DNA of 64,000 nt from Alphaproteobacteria bacterium. GTDB taxonomy: Bacteria; Pseudomonadota; Alphaproteobacteria; Rhizobiales; Hyphomicrobiaceae. The stretch is from assembly GCA_019137195.1 (NCBI GenBank), contig JAGVSR010000148.1, positions 87,675-151,674 of the forward strand, given 5' to 3'. Below, piece by piece: positions 58,641 to 64,000 of the stretch. Numbering within the stretch: the stretch's first letter is position 1; each line of letters begins with the position of its first letter. The notes beneath the pieces were generated by a model. It was not told where the DNA came from and ran no database searches. It saw nothing but the letters and a program-made list of their open reading frames with translations. Both the position numbers and the translations under genes were made by a program.

Positions 58641-60353
58641 AGTCCAGAAGCGTCCGACGCAGCGGCGCCTGCATGGTCCAAGGATTACGACTGGGCCGTT
58701 GTCCGCTTGATCACGCATTTTGCCGCTGGAGCGAAGACGCCACGGCTGGTACTCGGAACGGTTTCCCTTCTAAGTAGGGACCGCCCGCGTCCGACGAGTG
58801 GAACCGGTCTCGAGACCTGCAAGCTTCGGTCCGGACGCGACGGCAAGCTGTTCTTCCGCCGTACGACGCTGTCAGCAATTCATGCCATCAATTGGTATCG
58901 CAGCGATGCTAGAGCCCGCTTCGTGACGCCGGTGCCAAGTCTCGAAGGTGAAGTCGATCGGAAGCTAGATGGAGTTCCGCTGGCTCAGACCGAGCTCATC
59001 GATGATCCGCATTGGCCATCGTTGGGACTGCCGGTCGCCGCTGACCGGGATCTCGGTGGTCCGGGCAATCCTGCACCGTTTATCGGATCGGGGTCTGCTC
59101 CTGCGCGCATCCATCGGCGCTTTGGTGATGCCGATTCTGTTGAGTCCGTTCTGCAGGATGCCAAGGCCCTTGAGTTCGTCAAACGGCGGTTGCACATCGA
59201 CCTGTTAGCTTACCGTGAATATCTCGGCAGCCTTACGCTCATCGCTCCAGACCCGATCATCAAGACCATTCACAATTTCATCGCCGACGATAAAGCCGGT
59301 CTTGCCGAAGACCTCGTCTTTCGTATTGTTCCAAGGCCCGGACAAACGCTTGCCGGATTGCAGCTCACCATTATTGAAAAGCGCGCCAATCTGGTGTCGC
59401 GCTTCGAAACCATACCGGTCCCGGCGGACGGCCTGGTGGTCGTACGAAGCCAACTTCCCATTCAAGCGAGTGGCTATGTTGTCACGCATCCGACGCACGG
59501 CGTCCTCGCTGATCAACCGCCACTTCCGTTCATTCGCTCGATTAATATGAACATCGGGGTTGCTTCGAGGCGCGTCAAAATAGTGGCCCCGAGGTCCGAA
59601 GCGCGCCGATCGGCCGATGCCTCGTACGAGGTGGTCGAAAGCTCCCATGAAGTATTGTCCACGCAGGGTTCGTCTGCGCCAATGACGACTGTTGCTCGCG
59701 TCTTTGAGAGCGAAGCGCGTCGTTCTCGACAGGCCCTCGCCCGATCACTAGGTCAGACGTGGTTTGAGGACGGCCAAAGAGAAGTCGCGATGAGGTTCAT
59801 TCGCTCGCGCATCGGGCGAGCGAGGACGCAGGTGATCATAGCCGACCCGTACTTCGGCGCAAATCAGATCATGCAATTCGTTCATGCGATCCAAGATATC
59901 AAAGTGGACATATTCGTCCTCACGTCACGGCTCGCATTCGAAGCCAGCGATGACGGCAGCGAGCCGACGCAAGATGAGACCGGAACTTCGGCCGCCGTGG
60001 CCATTTCTGCGGAGGCTTCGCCTGCGCCTTCAAGGGAAAGTGAACAGCTGCGACGGCTGCGCGAATTCCAAGGAGCGTTCGAAACACTTGAGCAGAGGGG
60101 CGTGCCAAATGCCCGCGTCGGCGTTCTCGCCGGCCGCAGCCCTCCCTTGCATGATCGGTTTTTGGCAATTGACGAGGACGTCTGGTTCTTGGGTAATTCG
60201 CTCAATGCGCTCGGAGACCGGTCCTCGTTGATTTTGAAGGTGCCTGACAGTGAGCCGGTATTGGCGCGGCTGCATGCGATGATTGGGACGTCAATGCCAT
60301 TCGAAGACTACAAGTCCGGCCGCCCGCACCGGCAGGACGGGATTCCGACATGA
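58629..60353 (+). CDS. Phospholipase-D-like protein, first gene of a three-gene island operon
   Basis: A 574-residue protein with no signal peptide or membrane segment. The first 350 residues (RLITHFAAGAKTPRLVLGTV; LHIDLLAYREYLGSLTLIAP) may match the family that databases name VPA1262 N-terminal; this is a memory-based, low-confidence match. The C-terminal third resembles one half of a phospholipase D fold: AQVIIADPYF-like strand TQVIIADPYFGANQIMQFVH at about 400-420, then LHDRFLAIDEDVWFLGNSLN, with H508 and D515. The canonical HxKxxxxD lysine is replaced by arginine. Between them is a disordered acidic insert (SDDGSEPTQDETG). The next gene starts in ATGA overlap. AT-richer codons than the flanking chromosome suggest transfer. 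Confidence 0.8.
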   Translation: MTGASPEASDAAAPAWSKDYDWAVVRLITHFAAGAKTPRLVLGTVSLLSRDRPRPTSGTGLETCKLRSGRDGKLFFRRTTLSAIHAINWYRSDARARFVTPVPSLEGEVDRKLDGVPLAQTELIDDPHWPSLGLPVAADRDLGGPGNPAPFIGSGSAPARIHRRFGDADSVESVLQDAKALEFVKRRLHIDLLAYREYLGSLTLIAPDPIIKTIHNFIADDKAGLAEDLVFRIVPRPGQTLAGLQLTIIEKRANLVSRFETIPVPADGLVVVRSQLPIQASGYVVTHPTHGVLADQPPLPFIRSINMNIGVASRRVKIVAPRSEARRSADASYEVVESSHEVLSTQGSSAPMTTVARVFESEARRSRQALARSLGQTWFEDGQREVAMRFIRSRIGRARTQVIIADPYFGANQIMQFVHAIQDIKVDIFVLTSRLAFEASDDGSEPTQDETGTSAAVAISAEASPAPSRESEQLRRLREFQGAFETLEQRGVPNARVGVLAGRSPPLHDRFLAIDEDVWFLGNSLNALGDRSSLILKVPDSEPVLARLHAMIGTSMPFEDYKSGRPHRQDGIPT

Positions 60354-61042
60354 AGCTGCCGCTCACCCTCTCTCAAATCCCATCAATCGAACCGAGCGTG
60401 CCCGCAGAACGGCAGGTTCACGAGAAGGCGATCTACTGGCCAGGGCATGTCGACTTTCGCGGCGATGAACCGACGCCTGATCTCTCCGCGTTCCCGACTT
60501 TTGCCGCCATGAAGGCCCGAGCATCTGCAAGGCCGCCATCACCATTGGCAGCCTTCGCAAGAGCCGTGAGAGATGCTCAGGATCGCGTTCTCATTATCGA
60601 TCGGTTTCTCTTCACCCCCGAGCATGGGTCTGCCCAAGTCAATATCGATGCGGTGATGGCTTGGTTCAGAACGGGTCCGGCCGTGTCCGACGTCCGCCTA
60701 TTGACATCCGCGAGCGGTGAGGAGCAAACGGAAATCGAGCGACAATTTTCCGAGCTTGCGAAATTAATCAACAGCAATCAATTGCATCGGGCCACTAGGA
60801 TCGACATTCGGATCAACTTCAATTTGAAGGACCTGATCTATGAGATCCATGACCGGTTCGCGATCATCGACAACGAGCTCTGGCATTTCGGGGCGACGGT
60901 TGGGGGCCTGCATCCGGGCTTGAGCGCGGCGTCGCGGGGATGGGCCGCAGACAAGCATGGTGCGATCGCGTTTTTTGACTGTGCCTGGCGGGCTGCGTCG
61001 ATGGTGACACAGCGTCATGACAAGGGACGGCCGCGCGTATGA
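60350..61042 (+). CDS. Small phospholipase-D-like partner protein
   Basis: A 230-residue protein. DAQDRVLIIDRFLFTPEHGS at about 80-99 looks like the first strand of a phospholipase D half, and IHDRFAIIDNELWHFGATVG contains H167 and D174, with the same arginine-for-lysine variant (HDRF) as the gene before. The G-x-T-x-GG end resembles the GxSN turn that normally follows the motif. Active phospholipase D enzymes need two such motifs; this protein and its neighbour each offer one, so a heterodimer or two homodimers are possible (inference). It is coupled to both neighbours by 4-base overlaps. Confidence 0.78.
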   Translation: MKLPLTLSQIPSIEPSVPAERQVHEKAIYWPGHVDFRGDEPTPDLSAFPTFAAMKARASARPPSPLAAFARAVRDAQDRVLIIDRFLFTPEHGSAQVNIDAVMAWFRTGPAVSDVRLLTSASGEEQTEIERQFSELAKLINSNQLHRATRIDIRINFNLKDLIYEIHDRFAIIDNELWHFGATVGGLHPGLSAASRGWAADKHGAIAFFDCAWRAASMVTQRHDKGRPRV

Positions 61043-63039
61043 GCAAGCCAGCCAACCAATGGCCTTCCGAGTGGCGCGCGGCAGCGTCCGGGATCGCTCC
61101 TGATGTGAGCGAAGCGACTTCACAGGAACTCACGGCCGATTTTATTGCCGCCATTGAAGCGGATCCTGGGTTCAGTGGCTTGGTCGAGTGGCTCAAGGCA
61201 GCACTGAATTCCAACAAGCCCGCAAAGGCGATCATCGAAGACGTCGATGGCGACGATGCTGCGGACGCGCGGCAATTCGAAGGTCTTGAACGCGGAAGTT
61301 GGCCGCTTGCCGTCGCCGCGCTGTCATTTTTTCGGAAGCAGCCGACCGCGGAGACCTGGAGCGCGTTGTGGCAGCTGGGATACTACTCCGCCGCATTCGA
61401 GCAGGATTTTGATCAGCTCGTTCGCTTCGTCGTGAAGAAGGACGAGACGTTTCGAGAGATCTTTCTTCGCGTCGCAGGCGAGGTTGTTGGTCAATCCCAA
61501 GGCGCGCAGGGTCGACGCCTTAGTCCACGGGAGCGCAACGGACACGCTGCGCTGCTTGAAGCCTGGAAGGCTGCTCCGAGCCTGCTCGAGATCTGGTGGG
61601 GGTTGAGGGGCAGTAGCTTTTATTTGTCTGCTGGTGATGACGATGGCGTTCTCGCGATCGTGGCCGAACTCGACGTTTCACTCTTCATGCAGCACGTTGC
61701 AACTTTCGACGAGCCATACTCGATTCAACACGCGCTCAATGCCGCAGGCGCATCGCGATCGATGGCCTGTTGGCAGCGCATGGTGGCGGCCGCGCCAAAG
61801 GCCTTCGAAGCCGATGGACGTTGGACCACGTCGCCTGTATTGCCACTGCTGTTGGTGATCGCGCGTGATCAGCTCCATGACGGCTATCATCAGATGCAAT
61901 CAAGAGGGGAGCAGAGACCCACTACGTTTATGGCCGATCTGGAGAATATCGCCAAAACGATTGCGGACACGGTTGCCCGCCGCGCCGATGCCGGCCCGAC
62001 GACCCGTCGCTGGACCGCGTGGCTTTTCCGACAGGTCCTGACGCTGCTTTCACATGATCCAAAGGCGCGCACCCCCGACGTCGGTACGCGCGCCTACCCA
62101 GACGCGCTGTTGATCGGTTCGTTCGCCGCGGCATCGCTCTCCGAGATTTGGACATCTTCGGCGTCGGTGGACTGTGAGGGATGGGAGCCTTGGTGCGATC
62201 GCGGCGCACGCATCTCGGCCGCATTGACGGGGAGGGCGACCCTGCCGGACGCGGCATCGTTCCTGAGTGAGTGGCTGCTTACGACCGATGATGCCTATTC
62301 GGATCGTGGCACAACATTGGCCGACCACGCATCAATGTTCGTCACTTTCGGCAAGCGGCCGGATGCGTACGGCACAATACTCCTAGCGCTGCCTCTGTTG
62401 GAGACGGCAGATCCGGCGGCAACCTGGTCCCAATTCTGGTCAGGCTGCGAGAGCATTCGCGAACGCATCGAGTACGACGACTACTCGATCACGGAAGAGG
62501 GCAACCTCCGATTGAGTTCGTCGCAAGCCCGAGAATTGATGCAGCTCGCATTCGGCATCGGACTTGGGGTTCTGGACCAACTCGCTCTCTCGCCCACCGG
62601 GGAACGAGCCAAGAAGATGGTATCGGTTGAGCAACTGTTTGGTTCGCTTCTCTCTGCGGTGCACGAAATGACGGCAATCGAAAAGTTTGGCACGACGTAC
62701 TGGCGATCGGCGCTGCAGCACTTGGTCATCAGACGTGCATTATGGAGCGAAGACAATGCGGCGCGATCGACGACCCGATTGTTTTCGGAGGATTTCAAGC
62801 CAGGGCTGACTGAGGTGTTGAGCCAAACAGCAGGCGACCACGAGCTTGTCTTTCTTCTGATCGACTCGGTATTACGCAATGGCATTCCAGCGTCAGTGAT
62901 TGCCGCATCAGTGCGGAGTGCAAAACTTGATCTTGCGGAATACCTCGCGATGGCGGAGCGGCTCATGACAATTGGCGACAAGCGGCTGGCGCTCTCCGAA
63001 AATCACATCAAATCGGTCGAAGCGGTCCGCGACGCGTGA
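61039..63039 (+). CDS. Large helical protein of unknown function, third gene of the island operon
   Basis: A 666-residue soluble protein with no motif I recognise. It is predicted mainly helical and Trp-rich: GFSGLVEWLKAALNSNKPAK, WPLAVAALSFFRKQPTAETW, RRWTAWLFRQVLTLLSHDPK and FLLIDSVLRNGIPASVIAAS. The repeated pattern of paired helices suggests a HEAT- or TPR-like scaffold. No nucleotide-binding loop or catalytic signature can be seen. ATG at 61039 lies inside the stop of the previous gene, so it almost certainly belongs to the same operon. It may serve as a sensor or scaffold for the two phospholipase-D-like proteins. Confidence 0.75.
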   Translation: MSKPANQWPSEWRAAASGIAPDVSEATSQELTADFIAAIEADPGFSGLVEWLKAALNSNKPAKAIIEDVDGDDAADARQFEGLERGSWPLAVAALSFFRKQPTAETWSALWQLGYYSAAFEQDFDQLVRFVVKKDETFREIFLRVAGEVVGQSQGAQGRRLSPRERNGHAALLEAWKAAPSLLEIWWGLRGSSFYLSAGDDDGVLAIVAELDVSLFMQHVATFDEPYSIQHALNAAGASRSMACWQRMVAAAPKAFEADGRWTTSPVLPLLLVIARDQLHDGYHQMQSRGEQRPTTFMADLENIAKTIADTVARRADAGPTTRRWTAWLFRQVLTLLSHDPKARTPDVGTRAYPDALLIGSFAAASLSEIWTSSASVDCEGWEPWCDRGARISAALTGRATLPDAASFLSEWLLTTDDAYSDRGTTLADHASMFVTFGKRPDAYGTILLALPLLETADPAATWSQFWSGCESIRERIEYDDYSITEEGNLRLSSSQARELMQLAFGIGLGVLDQLALSPTGERAKKMVSVEQLFGSLLSAVHEMTAIEKFGTTYWRSALQHLVIRRALWSEDNAARSTTRLFSEDFKPGLTEVLSQTAGDHELVFLLIDSVLRNGIPASVIAASVRSAKLDLAEYLAMAERLMTIGDKRLALSENHIKSVEAVRDA

Positions 63040-63199
63040 TAGGGGTCGCCTCTTGTGTCGCCGATTGTTACGTTCGCGAGTCACGGCTCTGGGGTTGAGC
63101 ACCCCGGCAGGGTCATCATCTAGGTGAACGGAAGGGCGCTTTGCGCCACACAGCATTTCGCTCGTGCGCTGCCAGAATGTCGTCATCAAGGGATAGTCC

Positions 63200-64000
63200 C
63201 TACCTTGGCAGCTGCAGCGCCTTCAGGAAGGCCACGGCCTGGCTCGCCTTGGCGGAGGCGGTGAAGACAGCCTTGGGATCGCTCTTTAGCAGCGTCAGCC
63301 AGTTGGCGATGTACTGGGCGTGATCGGGCCGGATGTCCTGGGTGACGCCAAGCTCGGCGCAGAGGAGAGCAGCCCCGATCTCGGCGACGAGCTCTTCGGC
63401 AGCTACCTCGGCTTTGTCGAAGCGCTTCGAGAGATCGCGATCACACCGGGCCGCGGGCGCTGTCCAGTGGGTCAGCTCGTGCAGGAGGACCGCGAAGTAG
63501 CTCTCATCGCGGGTCATGGTTGACGTTCCGCAGAAGAGCGTCTCATCGGGCATCTGGATGGTGTCGGTCGACGGGCGGTAGAAGGCGCGCTCGCCGCCGT
63601 GCTCGATTCGAGCGCCTGTCGCGGCGATGAAGCGGTCGGCAGCTTCGATGCGGGCAATCGGTCCGAGGCGCTCAGGAGCGTCGGGAGGCGTGAAGCCATC
63701 CACGTCGGCGGCGTTGAACACGTAGCTGGCGCGGGCAACGCGGCGCTTGCCATCGTCATCCTCGGTATCGGTTTGAGGCTCGACCTCGTACTCCTTGTAG
63801 AAGACGACCAGCTCGGCCTTGGAACCCTTGCGCACTTGGGCGCCAATCTCGGTCCACTGCCGGTACGTGCCCCATATTGGGGACGTGAGACCGCGCAGCT
63901 CAGCGGCGGCCCAGAGCGAGAGGACGTTGATACCATTGTAGAGCTTCTTCGTCAGGGCGTTCTCAGGAAGCCAGAGCGGGGCTCCCGAGCGGCGCCACGG
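63200..64000 (-). CDS. ArdC-type antirestriction protein (5' end outside window)
   Basis: The visible 266 residues lack the start. The N-terminal part is the ArdC single-stranded-DNA-binding domain: PWRRSGAPLWLPENALTKKL, YNGINVLSLWAAAELRG and GTYRQWTEIGAQVRKGSKAE. The C-terminal part is a zincin-like domain with the metalloprotease motif LLHELTHWTAPA (HExxH), then EELVAEIGAALLCAELG, and the end YIANWLTLLKSDPKAVFTAS. ArdC proteins protect incoming DNA of conjugative plasmids and integrative elements from restriction. Its presence supports the reading of this end of the window as a mobile island. It converges on the three-gene operon. Confidence 0.88.
   Translation of the reverse strand, partial: PWRRSGAPLWLPENALTKKLYNGINVLSLWAAAELRGLTSPIWGTYRQWTEIGAQVRKGSKAELVVFYKEYEVEPQTDTEDDDGKRRVARASYVFNAADVDGFTPPDAPERLGPIARIEAADRFIAATGARIEHGGERAFYRPSTDTIQMPDETLFCGTSTMTRDESYFAVLLHELTHWTAPAARCDRDLSKRFDKAEVAAEELVAEIGAALLCAELGVTQDIRPDHAQYIANWLTLLKSDPKAVFTASAKASQAVAFLKALQLPR

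Noticed and set aside
58629..63039. Identification of the island operon as DISARM
   Set aside because: DISARM has a phospholipase-D gene but also a helicase, a DUF1998 protein and a methylase, none of which are present here.

Overview
The window is a high-GC alphaproteobacterial chromosome segment, most likely order Hyphomicrobiales (Rhizobiales). The evidence is the order rimP-nusA-ylxR-infB-rbfA-truB-rpsO-pnp, the tlpA / argH-lptM-lysA layout, the FixK/FnrN-type regulator with cbb3 oxidase genes (ccoNOQP, ccoGHIS), and ubiG. A Hyphomicrobiaceae-like genus is a guess; nothing here fixes it.

Layout. 1-15.1 kb: rsmI, then the translation and RNA cluster. This cluster is interrupted by an unrelated minus-strand pair of membrane proteins (DUF4405, DUF4239) between truB and rpsO. 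15.1-21.5 kb: an acyl-CoA synthetase/GNAT fusion, a kinase fusion, small unknown proteins and an EEP-family phosphatase. 21.5-28 kb: a stress and redox module with two universal stress proteins, Hsp20, a Crp/Fnr regulator, an OmpR-type response regulator and a PAS-rich hybrid histidine kinase. 28.2-37.3 kb: the cbb3 terminal oxidase and its copper/assembly genes, with candidate anaerobox sites. 37.5-50.4 kb: a repeat-containing membrane protein, a bacteriohemerythrin, and lysine and arginine biosynthesis (dapE, dapD, argH, lysA) mixed with small unknown proteins. 50.8-57.8 kb: a TolB/TPR protein, ubiG, tRNA-Thr(GGT), a GNAT/acyltransferase pair and a ceramidase-family membrane protein. 58.07 kb: tRNA-Leu(TAA), after which the character changes.

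The stretch from about 58.15 kb to the window end looks like one edge of a genomic island integrated next to tRNA-Leu. It holds a decayed minus-strand gene remnant and then three translationally coupled genes (58629-63039), each overlapping the next by ATGA. The first two each carry one phospholipase-D-like half-motif of the variant form HDRFxxxD. The third is a 666-residue helical protein I do not recognise. A convergent ArdC-type antirestriction gene follows and runs off the window. The three-gene unit is the best candidate here for an undescribed system, plausibly a defence or nucleic-acid-processing module. That function is inference from gene content and location only.

Most of the remaining interest is regulatory: a terminator-like leader before rimP, a large bulged inverted repeat between nusA and ylxR, an rpsO-pnp hairpin, FixK/FNR-like boxes before ccoN and between usp and hsp20, and tandem GATTGTAACA repeats before the response regulator.
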